64,000 nt of DNA, taken from assembly GCA_947497245.1 (NCBI GenBank), contig CANMFO010000001.1, positions 806,001 to 870,000 on the forward strand. The letters are read 5' to 3'. Shown here piece by piece: positions 44,099 to 52,784 of this stretch. Numbering within the stretch: position 1 is the stretch's first letter; each line of letters starts with the position of its first letter. Source of the stretch: an uncultured Flavobacteriaceae bacterium. Its GTDB lineage: Bacteria > Bacteroidota > Bacteroidia > Flavobacteriales > Flavobacteriaceae. The translations under genes were made by a program, and so were the position numbers. The notes beneath the pieces were generated by a model. The model searched no databases. It saw only the letters and a program-made list of their open reading frames with translations, and was not told where the DNA came from.

Positions 44099-44902
44099 AT
44101 GTTGAAAATGATAGAATCAAAAAAAGTAAAGCTACTAGGATGCCTGATTGGTATTTTGACGATTTCGTGCCATACGGATGACAATGGCGCAGTGCCATTG
44201 CCATCCAATATGGTGGATATCGGTGACTACCAATTGTTCACAGAAACTTTGGGGGCGGGAAGCCGCACCTTGGTTTTTGAATCTGGTCTTGGGGACAATT
44301 ATGAAAGTTGGTACCAACTTTTGGGGCTTTCAGAAGCGAACCAGGTATTGGCCTATAACAGGGCGGGATATGTGCCTTCTGAAAGTACCGCCAATGCCAG
44401 GGGTATTGTCCAATTGGCCGAAGACCTGCATCGCGTTATCCTAAGTAAATCCAAGAACGATCGGGTAGTTCTCATAGGTCATTCCCTAGGGGGTGCCGTG
44501 ATAAGGTACTATGCGGTACAGCATCCGGAAAAGGTCGCTGGCCTATTGTTCGTCGACCCAAGCCATGAGGATTTTGAAGTGGTGACCCAGGAACAAGAAG
44601 ATGCCATGGTCGAATATTTTACCGGGGAGGGCCGTCCGGAAATTGCCAACGAGGCCGCACAGGTCATTGAAAACTTCGAAATACTGAAGGCATTGCCCCC
44701 TTTGCCAGATGTACCGACCATAGTGCTTACCAGCACAAGGGATCGCGATGGGGAAAATGAAGAGCGTTGGATAAATGCCCATGCCACCCTTGGGGATAAT
44801 CTGAACAATTTTACCCATGTCACCACGGAAAACAGCGGCCATTACATTCAAGTTGAAGAACCCCAGTTGGTGGTGGATGCTTTGGCAAACCTGTTGGAAT
44901 AA
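44099..44902 (+). CDS. Alpha/beta hydrolase lipoprotein
   Basis: 267 residues with a lipoprotein signal (KVKLLGCLIGILTISC, Cys in LTISC). Alpha/beta hydrolase signature: VFESGLGDNYESWYQLLG, nucleophile in IGHSLGGAVIRYYA, acid region TSTRDRDGENEE, His in TENSGHYIQVEEP. Probably acts in the periplasm on small esters or signals. Located after the AraC-type membrane regulator and before the M23-like gene, same strand. Confidence 0.83.
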   Translation: MLKMIESKKVKLLGCLIGILTISCHTDDNGAVPLPSNMVDIGDYQLFTETLGAGSRTLVFESGLGDNYESWYQLLGLSEANQVLAYNRAGYVPSESTANARGIVQLAEDLHRVILSKSKNDRVVLIGHSLGGAVIRYYAVQHPEKVAGLLFVDPSHEDFEVVTQEQEDAMVEYFTGEGRPEIANEAAQVIENFEILKALPPLPDVPTIVLTSTRDRDGENEERWINAHATLGDNLNNFTHVTTENSGHYIQVEEPQLVVDALANLLE

Positions 44903-44943
44903 TTATAAAACAATAATGGAATCAGAAACACAAAGATCATAAA

Positions 44944-45630
44944 ATGAAAGATTTGGTAATACGTTTGGCACTGGCAACAATTTTGGTAACAGCAATGGGC
45001 TGTTCAAAGGATGACCTTCCGGATCCGGCCTACAGTCCGTACTTGGATTATGGAACAAAAACGGAATTGGAACTTCCCTTCGATGAAGAATGGTGGGTTT
45101 TTTGGGGAGGACGCAGTGTAGGTGAAAACTACCATGCGGCGTATAGGGAGCAACGGTTCGCCTTAGATCTGGTACAAAGGATCAATGGTCGAAACTACCA
45201 GGGGAATGGATCTCGAAATGAAGACTATCACTGTTTCGGAAAACGTTTGAACGCTCCTGGAGCGGGCAAAATCATAGCAATGGGAAACGATGTTCATGAC
45301 AATGTCCCGGGACAGTTCAATAGAGAAGTTCCAGAAGGCAACCATGTCATAATCGATCATGAAAATGGGGAATTCTCATTTATGGCCCATTTCAAGAAGG
45401 GATCAATTATCGTGGCGGTGGGGGATACCGTGTTAAAAGGGCAGGAATTGGGTAAAACAGGGAATAGCGGCAATTCAAGTGAACCACACCTACATTATCA
45501 TTTGCAGAGTACATCGGATAAAGGAAATGGGTTCGGTTTGCCCGCACAATTCCTTAACTACTATGCAAACGGTGTCTTTATGGCCAATGGAGAGCCTTCA
45601 AGAAACCAATATATTGGAAAGTCGCGCTAA
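44944..45630 (+). CDS. M23-type (LytM) peptidase-like lipoprotein
   Basis: 228 residues with a lipoprotein signal ending VTAMGC. LytM-type core: RFALDLV at the first metal-ligand position (Asp present, the His of HxxxD replaced), GKTGNSGNSSEPHLHYHLQ with the HxH motif, and GDTVLKGQELG. Could cleave cell-wall peptides or be a degenerate LytM factor. 41 bases after the hydrolase; co-transcribed. Confidence 0.78.
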   Translation: MKDLVIRLALATILVTAMGCSKDDLPDPAYSPYLDYGTKTELELPFDEEWWVFWGGRSVGENYHAAYREQRFALDLVQRINGRNYQGNGSRNEDYHCFGKRLNAPGAGKIIAMGNDVHDNVPGQFNREVPEGNHVIIDHENGEFSFMAHFKKGSIIVAVGDTVLKGQELGKTGNSGNSSEPHLHYHLQSTSDKGNGFGLPAQFLNYYANGVFMANGEPSRNQYIGKSR

Positions 45631-45736
45631 AGCGCTTTGGAATAGAAGGGGGTGTACGGATCTCGCGGCCCGTTGGGCGCCATAACATGGGACACAAATA
45701 TATCATTAAAAAACCCTATCTTGTTGTAAACGAACC

Positions 45737-45756
45737 AGATACTGGAAAAAGTATCT
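45737..45756. promoter_or_regulatory. Hairpin AGATACT/AGTATCT before the unknown secreted gene
   Basis: Perfect 7-base arms at 45737-45743 and 45750-45756 around GGAAAA, ending 15 bases before the start at 45772. Could be an operator or a 5'-leader structure. Confidence 0.4.
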
Positions 45757-45771
45757 AAAAATAACTATACC

Positions 45772-46857
45772 ATGGGACTTTTTAGAGCAGTTGTCAATAC
45801 GGAAAATTTCTTTCTCCGAGGGTTTTTTTTAATGGGCTGGTTGATCTTGTCCAAGGCGGTTATGGGTCAAAGCTTGGCAGTGGAAAAGGGGACCTACTTA
45901 GCCGGGCAGACCGTAACCGTCAAATTTTCGAACATTCTCCCGGACGACGATAATTGGATAACCGTTGTTCCTTCGTCCACCCCTGTGGAGCAATGGGCGC
46001 AGTACCATTGGACCCATGGGAATAGAGACGGTGAACTGGAATTCGACCAGGAACTTGAAATCGGCAATTACGAGGCCCGTTTATACTATAACTGGGATGG
46101 AGGAAGCGATGCGGGAGGGAAATTCAAGGTGATAGCCAAAGTCGGTTTTGAAGTGAAACTGCCCGATCTGGACGATTGCGATTGGCAGAAGTACAATCGT
46201 GAAAAAATGATCAATGCGTATGTTAAAAACGTAAAGAAGTTCCGTAAAAATACGATTCTGACCGATTCCAAAATGCCGGATATCGTGCAAAAAATTATTC
46301 AGTTGACTTCCGATAGGCTCCCTGAAACCAAGCGGGGCTCGGTATGCCAGCAGGCAGGCCACCAGGTGGTATGGGAATATTTCCAGGAAGCGAAGCACCA
46401 TAAGATGTTCGATTATTTTGGCAGTCTGGCGCCCGACCTGATAAAGGACATACTCACAGTGGGGCAGAACAAGTTCAAGGATATGGCCAAGGACGAATTA
46501 AAGGACAAGCTTAAGGAGCTGTTCGAGGAGGGCTTTAAGAAGGCATTCAGCAAAACCATGTCCCATTTGGAAACCCGGAAAATAGGAAACGCCGACGTAT
46601 TCTCACGCACCATGTACGATCCCGCTACCGGGAATTTCCGGATTGTCCTGTGTGCCGATTCACACTGTACGCCGCGTAACTATAATGCCGGGAACAAGGT
46701 GATAAAAAACCTAAAATTGGCGCATTGGAACTCGGAGATCGGCGGAAAGTTGGCGGTCGTTCCCAATTTCGATACCAGAGAGGTATCGTATCGGATTGTA
46801 GGGGCGCTCAATTATTCCGTAAGCAATGGCTGTACCTGTAATGCGGAGGGGGACTGA
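45772..46857 (+). CDS. Secreted protein of unknown function
   Basis: 361 residues with an N-terminal signal (LRGFFLMGWLILSKAVMGQ). Residues ~28-125 look like an Ig/CBM-like sandwich (LAGQTVTVKFSNILPDD; GNYEARLYYNWDGGSD). The middle is helical (FKDMAKDELKDKLKELFEEG) and the end is Cys-containing (CADSHCTP; NGCTCNAEGD). I do not recognise the family. Start of a cluster of unknown secreted or regulatory genes. A hairpin lies in its leader. Confidence 0.6.
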   Translation: MGLFRAVVNTENFFLRGFFLMGWLILSKAVMGQSLAVEKGTYLAGQTVTVKFSNILPDDDNWITVVPSSTPVEQWAQYHWTHGNRDGELEFDQELEIGNYEARLYYNWDGGSDAGGKFKVIAKVGFEVKLPDLDDCDWQKYNREKMINAYVKNVKKFRKNTILTDSKMPDIVQKIIQLTSDRLPETKRGSVCQQAGHQVVWEYFQEAKHHKMFDYFGSLAPDLIKDILTVGQNKFKDMAKDELKDKLKELFEEGFKKAFSKTMSHLETRKIGNADVFSRTMYDPATGNFRIVLCADSHCTPRNYNAGNKVIKNLKLAHWNSEIGGKLAVVPNFDTREVSYRIVGALNYSVSNGCTCNAEGD

Positions 46858-46897
46858 GGAAAACACCCTTTTTGGGAACCCAAACCTTCCCGTAGGG

Positions 46898-46922
46898 GCA
46901 CTGTAACTATTTTTAACAGTGC
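46898..46922 (+). terminator. Hairpin GCACTGT/ACAGTGC, probable terminator
   Basis: Perfect 7-base arms at 46898-46904 and 46916-46922 with an 11-base loop, 41 bases after the stop; followed by a T-containing but not pure-T tail. Confidence 0.4.
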
Positions 46923-47099
46923 TTGTCCAATTATTTTACAATTCCCGGAAGTTTTGGGCAGGCGGACAAAGTAATCGTTTGATTTGTAATTTCTTATGGT
47001 TTTGGCATAGATTTCGGTAACGATTCAGGATACCATCACCATTAAGCAAACATTTAAACTTTTATGTAGTGAGCCTCTACAATCTAACGTGCAGAACCC

Positions 47100-47309
47100 A
47101 TGAATTGTATCAAAGAAGTGCTTATGGCCAAGGGAATTAAGCAAATTTGGCTATCGGAAAGGCTGGGTAAAAGCTATAATATGGTCAACGCGTATGTTCA
47201 AAACAGAACCCAGCCCCGATTGGAAATACTGAATGAAATCGCGGACATATTGGATATCGATGTTAAAGATCTGGTCGTTTCGAACAAAAAAGGAACCAAA
47301 AATGACTGA
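47100..47309 (+). CDS. Small XRE-family helix-turn-helix protein
   Basis: 69 residues that are almost entirely a Cro/C1-type HTH (IKQIWLSERLGKSYNMVNAYVQ; PRLEILNEIADILDIDVKDLV). Alone on its transcript; no toxin partner visible. May regulate the neighbouring unknown genes. Family clear, targets unknown. Confidence 0.8.
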   Translation: MNCIKEVLMAKGIKQIWLSERLGKSYNMVNAYVQNRTQPRLEILNEIADILDIDVKDLVVSNKKGTKND

Positions 47310-47685
47310 AGTCCCCTAGGATATGACAAATCCCTATTGAACCCGATAAAGGTCACCGCTCGTAAATGAAAATAGGCATTTTCCGGCCTCTTCCCCTTTC
47401 CTTTATTCTGGGCGGGCAATGGTCCTGATACGGGCCGGCCCCATACCTTGGGCGTCCGGACCGGTCGGTGTGCCATGGAATCTTACGTAGTTCTACATTT
47501 TTTTTGGTATGCGTAATTGAATTCCTGTTAAAATTTTATATATTTAGGTAGTCCGAAGTATGGGCTTCCTACCTTTTATTTCCCCCCGAATAAATAGATG
47601 GCTAACGATCAAAAATAAAGCGGTATGCCCTGTGCAGCGCCCTTTAAGATCGATTCATGGGAAATCAATTATTTTTCAATATACT
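47310..47685. other. Intergenic region upstream of the unknown pair
   Basis: About 376 bases. A GC-rich stretch with GGGCCGGCCC near 47434 and GTCCGGAC is followed by an AT-rich zone (47500-47550, TTTTATATATTTAG) resembling a promoter. No gene seen; the frame open from 47560 may extend the next gene, but lacks coding character there. Confidence 0.35.
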
Positions 47686-48087
47686 ATGGGTACGTATTCC
47701 ACGGGTGGCAAAAAGCCCATCAAATTAAAAGTTTCCGTTCAGACCGAGGCCCATGCCATGACGTATACCGGACTTATCGATCCAAATGACCCCGATGTCG
47801 TGGTACCGGATATTCCGCCTTTCAACCCCGTCTTAAAACCGGGGTGGAAGTCACTGAACAAGGGCGGGAAAGTAGCGGGCAAGATCTTTAGGGTGGTGAC
47901 CTTTTTCCGATTCTTCAACTCCTTTCCCGATGAGGAGACTTTTGATCTCGCCATAGAACAGATCAAGAACACCTATGAGGGAGAATTGAAAGGGGGAAAC
48001 CCGCCCAACCATATCATGGACTTCGATACGGATTCGTTTTACTCGAACAAAACATGCGTGATAACAAGTGATACCAATCTAAGCTGA
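47686..48087 (+). CDS. Unknown protein (start uncertain)
   Basis: 133 residues from the ATG at 47686 (MGTYSTGGKKPIK). The frame is open upstream to 47560, but the added residues look non-coding. No motif I recognise; a hydrophobic stretch occurs near FRVVTFFRFFNSF. It is 9 bases upstream of the next gene, so the two are co-transcribed. Function unknown. Confidence 0.5.
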   Translation: MGTYSTGGKKPIKLKVSVQTEAHAMTYTGLIDPNDPDVVVPDIPPFNPVLKPGWKSLNKGGKVAGKIFRVVTFFRFFNSFPDEETFDLAIEQIKNTYEGELKGGNPPNHIMDFDTDSFYSNKTCVITSDTNLS

Positions 48088-48096
48088 AGATCTACC

Positions 48097-49233
48097 ATGC
48101 ATCGATTTCAAAGCATCTTTTTTCTGGTCTTTTCCTGTTTTATATATGGACAAAGTCCGTCCGTTCCGCTCAAGAACCTGGCACCGCCAAGCTCCCCCGC
48201 CTTCGTTTTGATGGACGTCGCCCCGTCAAATATTGTCGTGCCCGAAAATATACGGGCTTTTTCCGTGCAGGTACTCGACGCCTTTTCAGGGGATAACAGC
48301 AATGGTCTTTCCCTTAACAATATAGCTTTGGAATTTCAACCGTACTGGTATGCGGAGCGAAAGGACATGAACTTTTTCAAGTACAACAATCTGACTTCCG
48401 ACAAACCGGCCGGATCCTTTAGGACCGCAGACGATTATAAGGGCTATGATATTTTTGGGGACCTGGGCAAACGCGCTTCCATTTCTTTGGCGTTGATGAA
48501 CGGTTCCTTTGAGGTATTTGAGGACCAACGGTCCTATATTTCGGTCGGAGCGAGAACGCGCGTGCTGTCCATTGTGGATTACCATCATATCAGTACATTA
48601 AAAGATGGGCACCGGGCATATGAGCGGGTTATGGCGCTTCCTGAGGTCACGACCATAATGCTCGACACAAAAATAAAGGATAAAGCATCTGAACTGGAGA
48701 AGATAGCCGCTTGGCAAAAGGCGGTCGAGGATTTGGAGAACGCCGTACAGCGAAAACCCATATTTGCCCTTGATGTTGCCCTGGCGTACAGTCATTTCCT
48801 GGGGAACAAGGCCCAAAATATGAGTAGTGCCTTTGGAAGGTTCGGGATATGGGCATCAGGCGATTTGGCCATTCGCCTGCCTAAGATAGATGACGAAAGC
48901 TATGTCCATTTGTACGGAATATTCCGATACCTGCGCGATGGATTGAACAGGGATGCGCAAACCAATACCCTGATTACAAGGGATGCCACTGATCTGGGCG
49001 CAAAATTGGAATTTGAGATCGATAAATTCTCCTTTGCATATGAATACCTATACAGGGACAACGATGCCGACGACTACAGGTCCGTCGGTACGATACGATA
49101 TAAGATAAGCCCCGCCCTTGCCCTCAATGGTGGCTTTGGGAAAAACTTCAGCAGTGGGGAAAGTACCATAGCCATTTTGGGAATCCAATGGGGACTTGAC
49201 TACGGAGCTTCAATTGATCCTGAATCCAGGTAG
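48097..49233 (+). CDS. Unknown secreted protein, possible outer-membrane barrel
   Basis: 378 residues with a signal peptide (MHRFQSIFFLVFSCFIYGQ). The C-terminal half shows alternating strands and ends like an outer-membrane protein (LALNGGFGKNFSSG; AILGIQWGLDYG). Helical insertion at ~200-225. Second gene of a pair with the unknown protein at 47686. Function unknown. Confidence 0.55.
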   Translation: MHRFQSIFFLVFSCFIYGQSPSVPLKNLAPPSSPAFVLMDVAPSNIVVPENIRAFSVQVLDAFSGDNSNGLSLNNIALEFQPYWYAERKDMNFFKYNNLTSDKPAGSFRTADDYKGYDIFGDLGKRASISLALMNGSFEVFEDQRSYISVGARTRVLSIVDYHHISTLKDGHRAYERVMALPEVTTIMLDTKIKDKASELEKIAAWQKAVEDLENAVQRKPIFALDVALAYSHFLGNKAQNMSSAFGRFGIWASGDLAIRLPKIDDESYVHLYGIFRYLRDGLNRDAQTNTLITRDATDLGAKLEFEIDKFSFAYEYLYRDNDADDYRSVGTIRYKISPALALNGGFGKNFSSGESTIAILGIQWGLDYGASIDPESR

Positions 49234-49338
49234 TTGTGTGAAAGAACGGTCGAAAGGACCAATTTTCCATTTTGCGGGTCATCCCCATGCGGGGCCCTTC
49301 CCACAAACCTGATACCCTTATACCATGCACCACTGCGG

Positions 49339-49451
49339 ACGGCCGCCCGGCACCATAATCCATAATTTTTGTCCCAAGAGGCCATGAAACGGCCCTTTAT
49401 TTCCCACCTATTACGCTATACGCCCGAATATTACATGGGTTTTTCTTTTTG
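49339..49451 (+). repeat. 113-bp dispersed direct repeat, copy upstream of susC
   Basis: Differs by one base from the copy at 58665-58777 (G/A after ACGGCC). Same orientation. The two copies bracket the SusC-SusD-MORN-VCBS cassette, with starts 9326 bases apart. The perfect 31-base core is 49418-49448. No coding capacity and no recognised element family. Confidence 0.85.
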
Positions 49452-49470
49452 ATTCTTTAAGTCCGAGTTT

Positions 49471-49494
49471 TGTCCTTGTCAAAAAAAAAGGACA
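49471..49494. promoter_or_regulatory. Hairpin TGTCCTT/AAGGACA in the susC leader
   Basis: Perfect 7-base arms with an A-rich loop, ending 30 bases before the susC ATG. Could affect translation or termination in the leader. Confidence 0.35.
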
Positions 49495-49524
49495 CCAAAA
49501 GCAATCAACCAAAAACCAAATGGG

Positions 49525-52500
49525 ATGAAAAAATTATTGTTTGCCAGTCTATTCTTTTTTACGCTTGGTATAGCACTCGTGGAGGCACAGGAGAAAGTGG
49601 TTACGGGGACCGTTGTTGATGACCGAGGGGATCCCTTACCGGGCGCTTCCATACAGGTCAAGGGAACGACCCATGGGGTCACCACCGATTTTGATGGTAA
49701 TTTTTCGATAAGGGTTGCCGGCCAAAATCCAATTTTAGCGATTTCCTTTGTCGGATATTTCACCAAGGAGGTCGAAGTCGCCGGCAAAGATCGGATAAAT
49801 GTGCAATTGGAACCCGATGCGGAACAGTTGGACGAAGTAGTGGTCACTGCCCTGGGCATCAAAAAAGAAAAAAGGGCTTTGGGGTATGCCGTTCAATCCG
49901 TAAAAGGTCCGGAAGTTGCCCAAAGACAGGAAACGAACGTGTTCGATGCATTAAAGGGAAGAGTGTCGGGGGTCCAGATCAGTAACAACGATTCCGGTGT
50001 TGGGGGGACCACCAGAATCGTGATACGTGGTGGAAACAATATTAGTAAGGATCGTTCCGACCAGCCCTTGATCGTAGTGGACGGGGTCCCGATTGAAAAC
50101 GATGCGCAGGAAATCTCGGGCGGGGGCCGCGACTGGGGATCGGGCATCAATGCGATCAATCCGGACGACATTGAGAGCATGCAAGTATTGAAAGGGGCCA
50201 ATGCAGCCGCCCTATACGGCTCCAGGGCAGCCAACGGGGTCATTCTGATCACCACCAAAAAGGGGGAAAGCGCCAATGGCTTAGGAGTAACCTATAGCTA
50301 TTCGAGCCGTATGGAACACATTTATAGGACCCGGGACGTCCAAAATGAATACGGGGTAGGCTATAGTTATTGGGAAGCGGATGGGTTTCCTATCAATGAT
50401 GATGGAAACAAGGCCATTCCGAATGTAAATTTTTGGGGTTCCGGTGCGTCCTGGGGCCCTAAATTGGACGGGACATTGATCGAGTGGTACGACGGGGAAA
50501 TGCGGCCTTGGAACCCACAGCCCCACAATTTAAGGGATCCGTACCAGACCGGACATACCAATTTGCATACCGTGGCCCTATCGGGCGCCAATGATAGGGG
50601 AAGCTTCAGGGCATCTTTTTCCGATCTGAAATCGGAAGGGATACAGCCCAATGCGCATTTCGACCGCTTGAATATATCCTTGAACACCTCCTATGCGATA
50701 AACGATAGGGTCAACGCCAATTTTACCATGAACTATAGTCGGATCGATCATTTGAACGCCCGTTTAATGGGTGACAACGACAAAGCTTACGGGAAGGCGT
50801 TGTTGTACAACTGGGCCCGTAGTGAGAAAGTGAAATTGAGGCTCGATAACTATAAAAACCAGGACGGAAGTCTGAGTACCGATTATGATGAGGGGAGAGG
50901 GGGAGATTTGTTATGGGATCTCTTGGAAACCAGGGAAACGAACACCACCGATAGGTATATCGGTTCACTCACCTTTACGATCAAATTGACGGACTGGTTG
51001 GACCTGATGCTGCGATCGGGTGTCGATAACAGCGTGAGAAGGTTTACCTTTAAAAGACCTCCAAAAAGTACGGATGATCTGCGCTATGCGGCATACCGAA
51101 CTGCACTGGACAAAGGGGACATACAGAACCATGAGTTTTTGTTCACGGCCACCAAGGACATCAACGAGGACCTCAATATTACGGCCAATGCCGGTGGATC
51201 CCTTTTCTATGATACAAGATATGCACTGACAAGTGCCCCGTACGGGAGTTTTATCAACCCGGGACTGTATACGGTGCACAATACAAGGGAGCGGAGAAAT
51301 CCAGGGGAAACCTTCTACGACAAAAAAATCCGTTCGCTCTACGGTACCTTGGATTTTGGCTATAAAAACTATCTGTTTTTACAGCTAACGGGAAGAAACG
51401 ACTGGTCCTCAACCCTGCCACGGGGGATAAACTCCTATTTTTATCCATCGGCAAGTTCGAGTTTTGTGTTTACCGATGCCTTTGACCTGAGTTCAGGTCT
51501 AAGCTGGTTGTCCTCGGGTAAGGTACGCGCCTCCTGGGCCCTGGCCTCGACAGACGATAGACCGTTCCAGATATTACCGACCTATGAGTCTGGCGAATGG
51601 TTTGGTTATCCGTATTCCTCCGTGCGGAACGTGGTCCCGCCTACCGATTTAAAGCCACAAAAGACCTATGCTTTTGAAACCGGTCTGGACCTTGGGTTCT
51701 TGGACGATAGGACCTATTTGACCTTCAATTATTACCAAAAAAAATCGGTAGATCAAATCCTACAGGGCCCGATTCCATCCTCTTCTGGTTACGACAGTAA
51801 AAAATTCAACAGCGGCAGCATTTCCAACAGTGGGATCGAATTGACAGTGAATGCCTTCCCCATAGTAAGCGATAACCTTAAATGGGAGACGGTATTCAAT
51901 TATTCCAAGAACTGGAACAAGGTCAACGAACTGGATGATGAAGGAGGTGTTGAGATCTATAACCTTGATGGTATATGGGGCGGTAACGGACCTTCCATCG
52001 TCGCGGAAAAAGGAAAGCCCTATGGAACGATCATGGGATGGGATTTCATCTATGATAAAGAAACAGGGAAGAAACTGATCGACGCGGATGGACTTCCCTA
52101 TTCCACGGTGACCCGCGTGCCCCTCGGGAATATCACGCCCAAGTGGCTGGGAGGTATGATCAATACCTTCTCTTACAGGAATTTTACCCTGAATACCATT
52201 TTGGATGCAAAGATCGGGGGCGATATGTGGTTTGGGTCCAAAGGAACCTCGGACGGTTTTGGACAATCTCCGGCCTCCTTGTACGGCAGAACGGCCGAAA
52301 CCGGTGGTATGAACTGGACGGATGGTGACGGAAATTCAAGGAACGATGGCCTTGTGATAGACGGGGTGTCGTCCGACCAGCCCATTTATAACGAAGATAC
52401 CGAATCCTATTCCTACACCACCTCTGGAGCCAATACCACCGTAATTCCGGCACGATGGTATTGGGCGGTACAATCTTCGGGTTGGGGGGCCGGATCTCCA

Positions 52501-52767
52501 ACGACCAATGCGATATACGAAAATTCATGGGTCAGACTAACGGAACTGTCGCTGGCCTACAACCTTCCCAAATCCATCGTTTCAAAAATCCATTTACAAA
52601 ATCTGTCGCTCAGTGTTTTTGCGCGGAACCTGGCGTATTTGTATAAAACGGCACCGGACAATATCAACCCGAGCGGGGGATTGAATCCGGGCAAGGTCAG
52701 GGGGATTGAATTTGGATCTTCCCCGATTACCAGACAGTTTGGGTTTGGTCTTAAGACATCATTTTAA
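49525..52767 (+). CDS. SusC/RagA-family TonB-linked outer membrane transporter
   Basis: 1080 residues: signal peptide (MKKLLFASLFFFTLGIALVEAQ), a carboxypeptidase-regulatory-like domain (~24-100), TonB-box-like region LDEVVVTALGIKKEKR, plug with PLIVVDGVPI and MQVLKGANAAALYGSRAANG, then a 22-strand barrel. Imports glycans, peptides or other large nutrients with the SusD lid encoded 18 bases downstream. Substrate not deducible; VCBS/UnbV partner genes often go with non-starch substrates. Preceded by the 113-bp repeat and a leader hairpin. Confidence 0.92.
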   Translation: MKKLLFASLFFFTLGIALVEAQEKVVTGTVVDDRGDPLPGASIQVKGTTHGVTTDFDGNFSIRVAGQNPILAISFVGYFTKEVEVAGKDRINVQLEPDAEQLDEVVVTALGIKKEKRALGYAVQSVKGPEVAQRQETNVFDALKGRVSGVQISNNDSGVGGTTRIVIRGGNNISKDRSDQPLIVVDGVPIENDAQEISGGGRDWGSGINAINPDDIESMQVLKGANAAALYGSRAANGVILITTKKGESANGLGVTYSYSSRMEHIYRTRDVQNEYGVGYSYWEADGFPINDDGNKAIPNVNFWGSGASWGPKLDGTLIEWYDGEMRPWNPQPHNLRDPYQTGHTNLHTVALSGANDRGSFRASFSDLKSEGIQPNAHFDRLNISLNTSYAINDRVNANFTMNYSRIDHLNARLMGDNDKAYGKALLYNWARSEKVKLRLDNYKNQDGSLSTDYDEGRGGDLLWDLLETRETNTTDRYIGSLTFTIKLTDWLDLMLRSGVDNSVRRFTFKRPPKSTDDLRYAAYRTALDKGDIQNHEFLFTATKDINEDLNITANAGGSLFYDTRYALTSAPYGSFINPGLYTVHNTRERRNPGETFYDKKIRSLYGTLDFGYKNYLFLQLTGRNDWSSTLPRGINSYFYPSASSSFVFTDAFDLSSGLSWLSSGKVRASWALASTDDRPFQILPTYESGEWFGYPYSSVRNVVPPTDLKPQKTYAFETGLDLGFLDDRTYLTFNYYQKKSVDQILQGPIPSSSGYDSKKFNSGSISNSGIELTVNAFPIVSDNLKWETVFNYSKNWNKVNELDDEGGVEIYNLDGIWGGNGPSIVAEKGKPYGTIMGWDFIYDKETGKKLIDADGLPYSTVTRVPLGNITPKWLGGMINTFSYRNFTLNTILDAKIGGDMWFGSKGTSDGFGQSPASLYGRTAETGGMNWTDGDGNSRNDGLVIDGVSSDQPIYNEDTESYSYTTSGANTTVIPARWYWAVQSSGWGAGSPTTNAIYENSWVRLTELSLAYNLPKSIVSKIHLQNLSLSVFARNLAYLYKTAPDNINPSGGLNPGKVRGIEFGSSPITRQFGFGLKTSF

Positions 52768-52784
52768 AATTTTAGGAAAGCGTT

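Noticed and set aside
47560-47685. Longer N-terminus of the 47686 gene
   Set aside because: The extra 42 residues are Pro/Arg-rich and overlap a promoter-like AT stretch; the ATG at 47686 is more convincing.
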